A stretch of 64,000 nucleotides of DNA from Caldilinea sp. CFX5. Its GTDB lineage: Bacteria; Chloroflexota; Anaerolineae; Caldilineales; Caldilineaceae. The notes under the pieces are model-generated. The model ran no database searches, had not been told where the DNA came from, and saw only the letters and a list, made by a program, of their open reading frames with translations. The stretch lies in NCBI GenBank assembly GCA_021405325.1, contig QWII01000036.1, forward strand, positions 1 through 64,000, given 5' to 3'. Made by a program: the position numbers and the translations under genes. How positions within the stretch are numbered: position 1 is the first letter of the stretch; each line of letters begins with the position of its first letter. Below are positions 26,526 through 35,229 of the stretch, piece by piece.

Positions 26526-27986
26526 TTACTCATCAAAAAGTCCCGCCGGCACCCTGCCATCCATTGCCGGCGCCGCCGCCACACCGAGGGCATGGAGGGT
26601 AATCGGCGCAATGTCACAGAGCGATGCCGTCAACTGCCCGCCGGCTTTGACGCCTGGCCCGGCGACCACGATTGTCCCATCGGGCGTGTGATCGCCGGTG
26701 ATCAAGGGATGGAGGTGGGTGGCAATCACGGCCGGGTTCCAGGTCAACAAAAGGTCGGGTAGGAGGTGGTCAGTACCATTCATGATCGCCGCCGGGTTGC
26801 GCTCGACTTGGGTGAGATAGGGAACGCCGTTCGCTTCATCACGCCAGTTGAGCAACGCCGTTGTCACCCGCGCACAAATTGCTTCGTACTCAGCCGCCGT
26901 CACACACCCCTCCGCTTGCCGGCCCTGGCGATTAATCCACAGTTCCAGATGATCGAGGGCGGCGTAGACTTGGGTGCGCGGCCAATCAATGCCGCCAATA
27001 CGCAATTCTGTCTCTACCAAACGGCGCAGCGCCGGCAAACTTGCCAACAACTGCTGCCGGCGGCGAAAGCTGACCAGCCGACGCATTGAGGAGAGCAACC
27101 AACGACTGACGGTGCGTTTGGTCGAACGGGCCGCGGGCCGATAGTGGAGAAACCCTTGCGCGGCCAGCCAGCGGTTGAGGTGGTCGCGCGTGCCCGTGAG
27201 GGGGCCGAAGCCATGATCCGAACAGAGGATCATTACCCCATCGGGCGGCAGATGCGCCAGGAGGCGGCCAAGCTGTTGATCGACCAGACGATAGCCCTCG
27301 CTCATCTGGTTATAACCGGTAGAACCGGGCGCGGCGCCCCAATAATAATGTTGCCAGACGTCGGGTAGACTGTAGACGACGACAAAGAGATCCCAAGCTT
27401 CCTGGGTCAGCAGATACTCAGCAGTGCGTGTCCGCGCCGCGGTTTCGCGTTGAACAGCGCGGCGTCCGGCGTCGAGTTGACCCCGTTGCATATACGAAGC
27501 CAGCCCACAGTCAATCATATAGTCGATCCCCTGGCGGCGCAGCTCCTGATAGAGCGTTGGCGGATAGGCAAAGCCGGGCGCACGTTCGCTAGGGGCATCA
27601 ATGCCGGCGAGCAGCACCCCGTTGAGCGGCTGGGCCGGGTAGCTCATGGGTACATTGAGGACAACGGCCCGTCGACCAGCCTGGCCGGCCACCTGCCAGA
27701 AGAAGGGTCGGCGACAATCGGCGCCTTTCGTCGCCTGCAATTGATAGCCGCCGGCTTGATGGTGAAAATCGTGGAGAATGCCATGTTGGGCGGGTAAGCA
27801 GCCGGTGGCAAAGGTAGCCCAGGTCGGCCCGGTGGTCATGTTGGTGACCGATTGCAGAACACCATGCGCCCCGGTCGCCAGCAGGCGCGCCAGGTGCGGC
27901 AACTGCCCCTGGTCAACCAGGGGTAGGAGCATCTGTAATGTCAGACCATCCAGCCCAATCACCATCACCTTGCAACGACGATCCAT
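26526..27986 (-). CDS. alkaline-phosphatase-superfamily phosphodiesterase/pyrophosphatase
   Basis: A 486-residue member of the type I phosphodiesterase/nucleotide pyrophosphatase group. The ATG at 27986 has AAGGGAAG upstream; the longer frame only reads through repeat DNA. Metal and nucleophile sites are seen: VIGLDGL (Asp), TTGPTWATFATGC (Thr nucleophile), ILCSDHGFGP (Asp-His) and ITGDHTPDGT (His). No signal peptide is evident. In this context it may act on a nucleotide-sugar or phosphoglycan intermediate. That is inference. Confidence 0.88.
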   Translation of the reverse strand: MDRRCKVMVIGLDGLTLQMLLPLVDQGQLPHLARLLATGAHGVLQSVTNMTTGPTWATFATGCLPAQHGILHDFHHQAGGYQLQATKGADCRRPFFWQVAGQAGRRAVVLNVPMSYPAQPLNGVLLAGIDAPSERAPGFAYPPTLYQELRRQGIDYMIDCGLASYMQRGQLDAGRRAVQRETAARTRTAEYLLTQEAWDLFVVVYSLPDVWQHYYWGAAPGSTGYNQMSEGYRLVDQQLGRLLAHLPPDGVMILCSDHGFGPLTGTRDHLNRWLAAQGFLHYRPAARSTKRTVSRWLLSSMRRLVSFRRRQQLLASLPALRRLVETELRIGGIDWPRTQVYAALDHLELWINRQGRQAEGCVTAAEYEAICARVTTALLNWRDEANGVPYLTQVERNPAAIMNGTDHLLPDLLLTWNPAVIATHLHPLITGDHTPDGTIVVAGPGVKAGGQLTASLCDIAPITLHALGVAAAPAMDGRVPAGLFDE

Positions 27987-28005
27987 CTTCCCTTTTCCTT
28001 GGACA

Positions 28006-28069
28006 ATCGTAGGGGCGCTCCCGTATATTCGGCAAGCCAGAGGCGCCCGCAAGGGAGCGCCCCTACGAT
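28006..28069. repeat. GTAGGGGCG-type inverted repeat
   Basis: Perfect 17-bp arms: 28006-28022 ATCGTAGGGGCGCTCCC and 28053-28069, around 30 bases that include a second GGCG/CGCC match. It lies between divergent genes, so it is not a terminator of both. The GTAGGGGCG core looks like a widely dispersed intergenic repeat. Confidence 0.8.
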
Positions 28070-28174
28070 ATGAAATCACTTGCTCAAAGTTGATCGGCTT
28101 ATCAAAAACTATCCTTTTAGCCGCTGTGCGGTGTATACTGTGTTCATCTTAAACAAAGTATTGCCGAAGAACAA

Positions 28175-29077
28175 ATGTGTACTCACCTGATTTATCCAAT
28201 TATTGTCAACTGGAATCTGGCCGGCGAGACTATTCCCTGTGTTGAATCATTGCTCATGGCCGGCATACCGGCGGCGCAGATTATTGTTGTGGACAACGGT
28301 TCACAAGATGACTCCGTGGCGCAACTGACGGCGCGCTTTGGCAACCAGATCCGCTTAATCAGCCAGCCGACCAATCTCGGCTTTGCCGGCGGCAACAATA
28401 TCGGCATTGAGGTGGCCTTGTCAGCCGGCGCCGAATGGGTGTTGCTGGTTAACAATGATACGGTGGCGGCGCCGACGTTTATACAGGAGCTGGAGGCCAC
28501 CATCACCCAGCAGCCGGACTACCGAATCATCGGCCCGTTGATTCTCTACTATAGCGAACCGAACCGCATCTGGTCGCTCGGTGATCGGCTGGTGCCGGGC
28601 ACGCTCATCACCCGCCGGCTCTGGCACGATGAGCCGGTGCCAGAGCCGTTGGCCGCGTTCATCCCGGTTGATTTTCTCAATGCCTGCTGTATGTTGATCC
28701 ACCGCACCGTCTTTGAACAGATCGGGCTGCTGGATGCCAACTACTTTATGTATGCCGAGGATGTCGATTTCTGCTGGCGGGCGCGGCGGGCCGGCATCCA
28801 ATTGGGCTGTGCCACCAAGGCGCACATCTGGCACAAAGTTTCGCGCAGCACTGGGATCTATCATCCCCAAGCGCGTTACTGGCGCATCAGCAACCAGATC
28901 AAGGTCTATCGCACCCATGCCCGGCGCTGGCAACTCCCCATGATGTTCGGCTTTACGTTGATCCGCAGCCTCAAACTGGCGGCGGTTGATTTCTCGCAAA
29001 AACGGACGCTGCTGGCGCAAGAGACTTTACGCGCCTGGCGTGATGGATGGTGGCGTAATGGAATCAGTACCTTGTAA
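28175..29077 (+). CDS. GT2-family glycosyltransferase (rhamnosyltransferase-like)
   Basis: A 300-residue GT2 of the WcaE/rhamnosyl type. N-terminal IVNWNLAGETIPCVESL, IIVVDNGSQDDS and the DxD-equivalent LLVNNDTVA are clear, followed by FLNACCMLIHRTVFEQIGLLDANYFMYAEDVDFCWR, the typical GT2 acceptor loop. It starts a four-gene plus-strand run of overlapping genes ending with the flippase-like protein. Confidence 0.9.
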   Translation: MCTHLIYPIIVNWNLAGETIPCVESLLMAGIPAAQIIVVDNGSQDDSVAQLTARFGNQIRLISQPTNLGFAGGNNIGIEVALSAGAEWVLLVNNDTVAAPTFIQELEATITQQPDYRIIGPLILYYSEPNRIWSLGDRLVPGTLITRRLWHDEPVPEPLAAFIPVDFLNACCMLIHRTVFEQIGLLDANYFMYAEDVDFCWRARRAGIQLGCATKAHIWHKVSRSTGIYHPQARYWRISNQIKVYRTHARRWQLPMMFGFTLIRSLKLAAVDFSQKRTLLAQETLRAWRDGWWRNGISTL

Positions 29078-30002
29078 TCTTTGTGGCTCGGCGACGACTG
29101 AACCCTTTACCGCGGTCGTCGATCTGTTGTTGGAGCGGTTGAACGTCAAGACGACGTTGGTGCGCTGCCGGCAATGTGGCTTGGTCTACCAGAATCCACG
29201 CCCGACGCTGGCGGAAATGGGGCAACATTACCCGCCTGAGTATGAATCCTACACCGACCAGACCGTGCAGACCAAACGCAACTGGCTGTTGCAAAAGGCG
29301 GTTCAGCATGGCACCAACAAGCGCTGCCGCTTTGTCACCAAACACAAACCGGCCGGCAAGCTACTTGACATCGGCTGCGCCATGGGCGGCTTTTTGCTGG
29401 GCATGCGCGACCAGGGTGGCTGGACGTTGAGCGGGGTGGAGGTCAATCAGGCGGTGGCGGCGGCAGCCAGAGAACGGCATGGCCTCGATGTCTTTGCCGG
29501 CACCCTGGAAGAAGCAAATTTTCCCACCGCGGCCTTTGATGTCGTCACCCTTTGGGATGTCTTTGAGCATCTGCACGATCCCTACCATGCCTTAACCGAG
29601 ATCCATCGGATTCTGCGCCCGGATGGGATTGTGGTCATTCGTGTCCCGAATCTGGCAAGTTGGGATGCCAAGCTCTTTGGCCCAACCTGGGCCGGGCTGG
29701 ATTCGCCGCGCCACCTCTATCTCTTGACACCGGAAACGCTGACGGCCTTTTTGACCAAGGCGGGCTTTGCGGTAGTCGAGCATAGTTGCGCCATCGGCAG
29801 CTATGTGACCTTTGTCCTGAGCATTCGTTTTTGGCTCACGGCGCGCGGCGTCTCGGCCAAAACCAAAGCGCTGCTGATGAAGTTGTTATATCATCCGGTG
29901 GCGCGTCTGCTCAGTGCGCCGCTCTTTTACCTGGTTAGTATGACCCGGCGTGGCCCACTACTGGTCACGGTCGCCCGCAAAGTTGAGGCGGAAAAATCAT
30001 GA
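29058..30002 (+). CDS. SAM-dependent methyltransferase with N-terminal zinc-binding motif
   Basis: A 314-residue protein with two CxxC pairs at the N-terminus (CNLCG and CRQCG) followed by a class I methyltransferase domain (LLDIGCAMGGFLLGM and LWDVFEHLHDP). This plan is like C-methyltransferases acting on NDP-sugars. It overlaps the upstream GT2 gene by 20 bp if started at 29058, or 35 bp from the alternative ATG at 29043. It ends by overlapping the next gene 4 bp. Confidence 0.85.
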   Translation: MESVPCNLCGSATTEPFTAVVDLLLERLNVKTTLVRCRQCGLVYQNPRPTLAEMGQHYPPEYESYTDQTVQTKRNWLLQKAVQHGTNKRCRFVTKHKPAGKLLDIGCAMGGFLLGMRDQGGWTLSGVEVNQAVAAAARERHGLDVFAGTLEEANFPTAAFDVVTLWDVFEHLHDPYHALTEIHRILRPDGIVVIRVPNLASWDAKLFGPTWAGLDSPRHLYLLTPETLTAFLTKAGFAVVEHSCAIGSYVTFVLSIRFWLTARGVSAKTKALLMKLLYHPVARLLSAPLFYLVSMTRRGPLLVTVARKVEAEKS

Positions 30003-30775
30003 TTGAAATTCGTCACCGCACCATCCGCCAGGGGCAATCGACCCAAGCGGCCTATGATCACTTATATCAAGCGCGCGAAATTCTCATGCGCGACTCCTTT
30101 TATTTATGGCTCATTGAATTGATCGCACCCCAACCGGGTGAGCTTTTGTTGGATGTGGCGTGCGGCCAAGGGCGCCTGGTGCAACTGGCCGCCGAACAGG
30201 GCTTCAATGCTACCGGTGTCGATTTTTCCTACGCCGGCATGGCAACTGCCGCCCAACAGACGCCCGCCGCCCAATGGCTGTTGGCCGATGGCGAGGCATT
30301 GCCCATTGCCGATGGCTCGATTGATTGTCTGCTCAATATTGGTAGCCTGGAACATTATGAACATCCCTTGCAAGGGGTGCGCGAATTGGCCCGCCTCTTA
30401 AAACCGAATGGTCGCGCCTGCATTCTCTTGCCCAATGCCTATGGGCTATTTGGCAATATTCAGTATGTCTTAAAAACGGGTGAGGTACTTGATGATGGAC
30501 AGCCGCTCCAACGCTATGCCACCCGGCGAACCTGGGAAACCTTGTTAGCGCGCGGGGGGCTACAGGTAGAACGCCTTGTTCCCTATAGTGAAGTAAACTG
30601 GCCCCGAACGTGTCAAGATTGGCTTTGGCTGGCGCGTAGACCACAGAAAGTAGTGCGCGCCTTTTTAGCTACCTTTGTCCCCCATAATTTTGCCAACCAA
30701 CTTGTTTTCCTCTGTCGGCGGGCGCCACAAGAACCCAGCAATGAACCATATCCGATGTGGGCGCTGCCATGGTAA
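29999..30775 (+). CDS. class I SAM-dependent methyltransferase
   Basis: A 258-residue methyltransferase with motif I LLLDVACGQGRLVQLA, motif II ATGVDFSYAGMATAA and NIGSLEHYEHPLQGV. It starts in the ATGA overlap with the preceding methyltransferase, so the two are coupled. By position it is part of the glycan cluster. The target is unknown. Confidence 0.88.
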   Translation: MIEIRHRTIRQGQSTQAAYDHLYQAREILMRDSFYLWLIELIAPQPGELLLDVACGQGRLVQLAAEQGFNATGVDFSYAGMATAAQQTPAAQWLLADGEALPIADGSIDCLLNIGSLEHYEHPLQGVRELARLLKPNGRACILLPNAYGLFGNIQYVLKTGEVLDDGQPLQRYATRRTWETLLARGGLQVERLVPYSEVNWPRTCQDWLWLARRPQKVVRAFLATFVPHNFANQLVFLCRRAPQEPSNEPYPMWALPW

Positions 30776-31683
30776 AACGCCTGACCAGCCGTTCCCCGGC
30801 GCGGCTTTTCTTGATCGCTGGTACGCTGGTCTGTACCCTGGCGATTCTGGCCTTTTTGCTCTATCGGGAACGGGAACTGCTCTTACAGATTCAGTGGCGT
30901 TTTGACCCGTGGCTGGTCATTGGCGCCTTCCTGGCCTATGTATTTGGTTTAATGATGGCTGTCCTTGTGTGGGCTGATCTTATGCACTGTTTTGGCAGTA
31001 CGTTACCGGCCACCACCCACATGGAATATTTCTGTTTATCGCATCTGGCGAAACGGTTGCCCGGCACAGTTTGGTATTTGGCCGGGCGCAGTTACTTGTA
31101 TAAACAAGTGGGTGAATCGTTGCGACGAGTCACCTTTGCCAGTAGTGTCGAATTGTTGATTACCTTCTTATCCGGCATGTTAACCAGCCTGTTCTTTTTC
31201 GGTTATTCTCTGACCGAGCTGACGCGTTTGCCGTGGTGGGGCTGGATCGCGCTGGCGGCATTGGGCTTACTATTACTACACCCGCGTTCCTTACACTATT
31301 GGTCGCAACGCTTCAACATCAGCGATCTCCCAACGCTTCACTTTGGGCGGCTATTGCTTTGGATTGCGCTTTATAGTCTGGCTTGGATCGTCGGCGGTCT
31401 TATTTTGTTTGTAGTTTGTAATTTGGTGATCGCTGTCCCCCTGTCCCATCTTCCTTATCTGATCGGCTGTTGGAGCTTGATTGGCACATTGGCCTTTCTA
31501 GTCCTTTTTCTGCCGAGCAATTTAGGCTTTTCCGAAGTCGGGTTGAGTTTATTGTTGGCAACGATTGTGCCTTCCGCATTGGCCGTTGTCATTGCCATTG
31601 TAAATCGCGTGATTGTCTTAATCTACGAAATCGCCGGCATCGCCGTCGTTGTTTGGCTCATTCGCTTGTCGCGTAGTCGATAG
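30769..31683 (+). CDS. lysylphosphatidylglycerol synthase/AglD-like flippase-type membrane protein
   Basis: A 304-residue polytopic membrane protein of the UPF0104/LPG synthase transmembrane family, with about eight segments and no soluble catalytic domain. The start ATG at 30769 overlaps the upstream methyltransferase by 7 bp; a GTG at 30757 is an alternative. Conserved pieces include HLAKRLPGTVWYLAGRSYLYK and FLVLFLPSNLGFSEVGLSLLL. In archaea and bacteria relatives are tied to glycolipid export. The last codons, including the TAG at 31681, lie inside the left arm of a 30-bp inverted repeat. Confidence 0.85.
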   Translation: MVKRLTSRSPARLFLIAGTLVCTLAILAFLLYRERELLLQIQWRFDPWLVIGAFLAYVFGLMMAVLVWADLMHCFGSTLPATTHMEYFCLSHLAKRLPGTVWYLAGRSYLYKQVGESLRRVTFASSVELLITFLSGMLTSLFFFGYSLTELTRLPWWGWIALAALGLLLLHPRSLHYWSQRFNISDLPTLHFGRLLLWIALYSLAWIVGGLILFVVCNLVIAVPLSHLPYLIGCWSLIGTLAFLVLFLPSNLGFSEVGLSLLLATIVPSALAVVIAIVNRVIVLIYEIAGIAVVVWLIRLSRSR

Positions 31684-31789
31684 TCGTTTGGTCGCATCGT
31701 CCACAGTTAGTTGCTGTTGCGGTAATGTGGGTGGGTTAACGTTTGCATGACCAATTCCACGACCAAACGACTATCGACTACGCGACAAG
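31665..31789. repeat. 30-bp perfect inverted repeat carrying the stop codon of the upstream gene
   Basis: Arms 31665-31694 and 31760-31789 are exact reverse complements. Each arm is built of short words (GTAGTCGA, TAGTCGTTTGGTCG). The left arm contains the TAG stop codon at 31681-31683 of the flippase-like gene and supplies its last residues. The loop has no gene. Similar words recur in frame inside the CHAT gene at 44660-44755. Confidence 0.9.
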
Positions 31790-32016
31790 CAACGGCAAAC
31801 GGCTCTACCAGTGGTAATACCCCGTTCGGGTTAGTCATTTTTTGGGGTTTTGGTGTGCAGAGAATACGCCATAGAAGGTATTGAAATGGATGGGAAAAGG
31901 GCCTACAATGAGCTTCGACAATGTCTTGCCGTCACACGTTGTTGTACAAAGTTGTCATCATGTCCGATCAAAAATCGATTTTCAATGGTAAGCGATGGAA
32001 TAAAGGAGAGTTCAAA

Positions 32017-33384
32017 ATGAATAAGGCAGCACTACGTTTGTTGCTGGTCTTTTCGCTCATGGCCGCCTTGATCGGCGCGTCGAGCGGCGCCGCCATGGCC
32101 CAGGGCGCTTTCCCGGCCTACACCTCCGGTGTGCAGGTCGCCAACTTGGAAGCGACCGAAGCCAACATTACCCTGAGCGCTTTCAATCAGGATGGCACGA
32201 AGAATGGGAACGACCTGACCGACAAGATTCCGGCCAACGGGTCCAAGACCTACTTCCCGATTAGCAATGTGTCGGCCGGCTTCAATGGTTCGCTGGTCTT
32301 CTCCTCTGACAAGAAGATTGCGGCGATTTCCAACATCCTGGCGATTGCCGACGGCGTGACCGGTAAGGCTGCCGCTTCCTATGTCGGTCGCGACACCGGC
32401 GCCACCACCATCCGCCTGCCGCTGTTGAACAAGGGCAACTCCGGTTTCAACACCTGGTTCAGCGTACAGAACGCTGGTACGGCTGATGCCAATATCTCGA
32501 TTGACTATAGCGACAACGGCATTGGCGCCGACGTGACGGCCACCATTAAGCCGGGCGCTGCCAAGGTCTTCTATCAGGCCCAGGAAACCCACACGGCAAC
32601 CGTCTTCGCCGGCACGGTGACCAGCACCAACAATCAACCGTTGGTTGCGGCTGTGATCCAGGAAAGCAACGCCGTTATGTTTGCCTACACCGGCTTCACG
32701 GGCGCTGGTTCGACTGCCCCGGTCTTCCCGTTGATCAACGCCAATAATGCGAACTATATCACCGGTCTGCAAATTCAGAATGCCGGCACCCAGGAAACCA
32801 ATGTGACGGTCAGCTATACCCCGTCGTCAGCCGGTAATGCTTGTACCGAAACGCAGAGCATCGCTCCAGGCGCTTCCAAGACCTTTGCACTGGCGGCCTT
32901 TGCGAATTCCACCAACCCGAACGAGAACTGCGCCAATGGCGCTCGCTTCATCGGTTCGGCCAAGGTGACGACGAACTCGGCCAACCAACCGCTGGTCGGC
33001 ATTGGCAACCAACTGTATCCGGGTCGCAACGGCGAAGCCTATGGCTCGTTCAGCGCTGATGAAGCAACGGCGAAGGTTGTCATGCCGTTGATTATGGATC
33101 GCAATGGTGGCTACTATACCGGCTTTAGCGTCCAGAACGTTGGCGATGCGGCCACCAGTGTGAGCTGCACCTTCACCAACTCCAGTGTGACAATTCCGGC
33201 CACCACCCTGCAACCGGGTGGCGCGTTGGCGGATCTGCAAGCCAACAAGCTTGGTGATCGCTATGTCGGCGCCGCCACTTGTACGGCTACCGCCGGCGGT
33301 AAGATTGTGGCGGTCGTCAACCAACTTGGCGCCAGCACCACCGCTGACCAACTGTTGGTCTACGAAGGCATTTCCACCCAGTAA
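32017..33384 (+). CDS. secreted repeat-containing protein, probably surface associated
   Basis: A 455-residue exported protein. The start ATG at 32017 follows AAAGGAGAG, giving a clean signal peptide ending GAAMAQG. The mature chain consists of about four related units of roughly 100 residues. Each opens with a hydrophobic strand and QNxG or QVAN motif (for example SGVQVANLEA, WFSVQNAGTAD, LQIQNAGTQE, FSVQNVGDAA), continues to a PGA/PGG turn, and ends near VAxVNQLG or VAAVIQES. This is consistent with beta-sandwich modules. Strong initiation signals, biased GC-ending codons and a terminator suggest high expression. The family is not identified. Confidence 0.75.
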   Translation: MNKAALRLLLVFSLMAALIGASSGAAMAQGAFPAYTSGVQVANLEATEANITLSAFNQDGTKNGNDLTDKIPANGSKTYFPISNVSAGFNGSLVFSSDKKIAAISNILAIADGVTGKAAASYVGRDTGATTIRLPLLNKGNSGFNTWFSVQNAGTADANISIDYSDNGIGADVTATIKPGAAKVFYQAQETHTATVFAGTVTSTNNQPLVAAVIQESNAVMFAYTGFTGAGSTAPVFPLINANNANYITGLQIQNAGTQETNVTVSYTPSSAGNACTETQSIAPGASKTFALAAFANSTNPNENCANGARFIGSAKVTTNSANQPLVGIGNQLYPGRNGEAYGSFSADEATAKVVMPLIMDRNGGYYTGFSVQNVGDAATSVSCTFTNSSVTIPATTLQPGGALADLQANKLGDRYVGAATCTATAGGKIVAVVNQLGASTTADQLLVYEGISTQ

Positions 33385-33493
33385 GGCAAGCACGTTCATA
33401 TAGTGACGAGCGCCAGGGTGTGACCTAATTGATCAGAGTACTTGGGTTCCACTCTGGACGACTCGTACATATCAACGTATAAAACAATGAGAG

Positions 33494-33527
33494 GGTGACA
33501 TCGGGCAAGCCCGGTGTCACCTTTTTT
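33494..33527 (+). terminator. intrinsic terminator
   Basis: A 13-bp stem: GGTGACATCGGGC (33494-33506) pairs with 33509-33521 with one G-U position, followed by six Ts. It lies 110 bp after the repeat-protein stop and before the lipoprotein start. Confidence 0.85.
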
Positions 33528-33548
33528 ATAACGCTTCGGATAACGATT

Positions 33549-34196
33549 ATGAAGAAATCCATTTTGCATCAATTACCACGTTACCTGCTGCTCATTTTTT
33601 GCCTTTGTCTGGTGTTAGCCGCCTGTTCAGATGAGGAACCGACGCCGGAGCCGACAGTCGCGGCCCCTGCCCCAACGGCAACCACCGCACCCGCAGCCAC
33701 CCCGACGGCTGCACAACCGGAATCGCCGCTCAATGCTGATTCCCCCTTACCAACACCGGCCCCGGTCAGTGATGCTGGGGCGGCCGCCATCGCCGCGATT
33801 CCGGCCGGCGACCCGGTTAATCCGCAAACATCGACGACAACCGGCGCTGTGACGGGCCGTATCTTCCTCAACAATGATAAAGGCTTTCGCGCCATCTCCG
33901 GTCTTCTTGTCGGTTTGGCGGAGGTAATTAAAGGTGACGACGGGGTAGAAAAAGCTGCCGGTTATGATCCTTCCACTGCCCCGCGCGGTGAACTACGAGC
34001 GGATGGCGCTTTTGTCATTGACAATGTGCCGCCGGGCCGCTATGGGGTGATTCTGGATGCGGTGACAACATCGATCTTGCTCAAAGAAATGGAAAATCCT
34101 GACAACAGCTTGGTTATTACTGTAGAAGCCAACAAAGTGACGGATTTGGGCAACATGGTCTATCCCTCCATTCCCTTACCTGGGGTTGACAATTAG
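33549..34196 (+). CDS. lipoprotein with carboxypeptidase-regulatory-like domain
   Basis: A 215-residue lipoprotein: Lys-rich start, hydrophobic core and the lipobox LAAC near residue 25. A Pro/Thr/Ala-rich linker (PTPEPT, TAAQPE repeats) follows, then a small beta-rich domain from about residue 95. Its GxVTGRIF...GFRAISGLLVGLAEV and FVIDNVPPGRYGVILD elements match the prealbumin-like CarboxypepD_reg fold. The start at 33549 lies just beyond the upstream terminator, so it needs its own promoter in that spacer. Role unknown. Confidence 0.75.
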   Translation: MKKSILHQLPRYLLLIFCLCLVLAACSDEEPTPEPTVAAPAPTATTAPAATPTAAQPESPLNADSPLPTPAPVSDAGAAAIAAIPAGDPVNPQTSTTTGAVTGRIFLNNDKGFRAISGLLVGLAEVIKGDDGVEKAAGYDPSTAPRGELRADGAFVIDNVPPGRYGVILDAVTTSILLKEMENPDNSLVITVEANKVTDLGNMVYPSIPLPGVDN

Positions 34197-34320
34197 CACC
34201 ACTGAAGATCAGGTAATCGCCGCGAACACCACACAGCCGGTAGCCCAGCAGAAATCAACAAGCGTGTTTTAACAAACCTTCTAGAAAGCCCTTTGGCTCT
34301 CAGGAAGGTTTGTCTGTTTC

Positions 34321-34409
34321 GCTCATCTACAGAAAGTGTGAGGTTTCGACCCGCCACACCTGTCAGGTTTTGGAAACCTGACAGGTGTTCACACTTTCCG
34401 TAGATGAGC
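34321..34409. repeat. nested palindrome with CACCTGTCAGGTTT core
   Basis: An outer 21-bp stem (34321-34341 and 34389-34409, one mismatch) encloses an inner perfect 15-bp stem (34356-34370 ACACCTGTCAGGTTT and 34374-34388) with a 3-base loop. It occupies most of the gap between the lipoprotein and response regulator genes. A smaller imperfect hairpin of AAACCTTC words lies just upstream at about 34273-34312. No other gene signal was seen in the 301-bp spacer 34197-34497. Confidence 0.85.
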
Positions 34410-34497
34410 CTGTCTGTTTTTGTGATCCTACGCAAGCAATTTGCCAATTCGTTGTTTTCTCTGCTAAAGTACACCTATCGTCGTTATTGTAGCAAGA

Positions 34498-35226
34498 ATG
34501 ATTGCGGAAGTTATGTCCAACCAACCTAAAATTACCATTCTCGTCGTCGATGATGAGACGCGCATGGTGCGTTTTGTCAAGATGAATCTCGATCTGGAAG
34601 GCTACATCACCCTGGAAGCCAACAATGGGTTACAGGCGTTGGAAAAGGTGCGCGACCACAACCCTGATCTGGTGCTGCTGGATGTAGAGATGCCGGGCAT
34701 GGATGGTTTTGAGACGCTTAAGCGCATCCGCGAGATCAGCGATGCCGCCGTCATCATGCTGACCGTGCGTTCGGATGAAGATGATCGCATCAAAGGGTTG
34801 GATCTGGGCGCCGATGATTATGTCACCAAGCCCTTTAGCCCACGCGAGTTGTCCAGCCGCATCCGCGCCGTTCTCCGCCGTATTGAACCGGCCAGCCGCC
34901 CCGACAAACAACTGCTCAAGATCGACGACCGCTTACAGATCGACCTGCAACGCCGCGATGTCATTGTCGAAGGCGAGCGGCTTAGCCTGCGCCCGACCGA
35001 GTATCGCCTGCTCTATCATCTAGTGCAGAACGCCGGCTGGGTTGTCCCTCATGAAACGCTGCTCACCAAGGTCTGGGGCCACGAATACATCAATGACAAC
35101 CACCTGTTGCGTCTCTACATCACCTACCTGCGCAAAAAAATCGAAGTCGATGCCGCCGATCCCCGCTATATTTTTACCGAGCGCGGTCTCGGTTATCGCT
35201 TTGTCGATTTCAAGGCGGATGAATAG
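34498..35226 (+). CDS. OmpR/PhoB-family response regulator
   Basis: A 242-residue regulator with a receiver domain (phospho-acceptor Asp62 in [13 protein letters not shown], acidic pair VVDDE) and a winged-helix output domain ([24 protein letters not shown], then [12 protein letters not shown]). A second in-frame ATG at 34513 gives 237 residues and is about equally likely, as neither has a strong ribosome binding site. No histidine kinase is adjacent, so it is an orphan here. Targets unknown. Confidence 0.92.
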   Translation: MIAEVMSNQPKITILVVDDETRMVRFVKMNLDLEGYITLEANNGLQALEKVRDHNPDLVLLDVEMPGMDGFETLKRIREISDAAVIMLTVRSDEDDRIKGLDLGADDYVTKPFSPRELSSRIRAVLRRIEPASRPDKQLLKIDDRLQIDLQRRDVIVEGERLSLRPTEYRLLYHLVQNAGWVVPHETLLTKVWGHEYINDNHLLRLYITYLRKKIEVDAADPRYIFTERGLGYRFVDFKADE

Positions 35227-35229
35227 GCG

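Noticed and set aside
34498..34911. Possible sensor kinase beside the OmpR-type regulator
   Set aside because: No HisKA or HATPase motifs were found within several kilobases on either strand, so it is treated as an orphan regulator.
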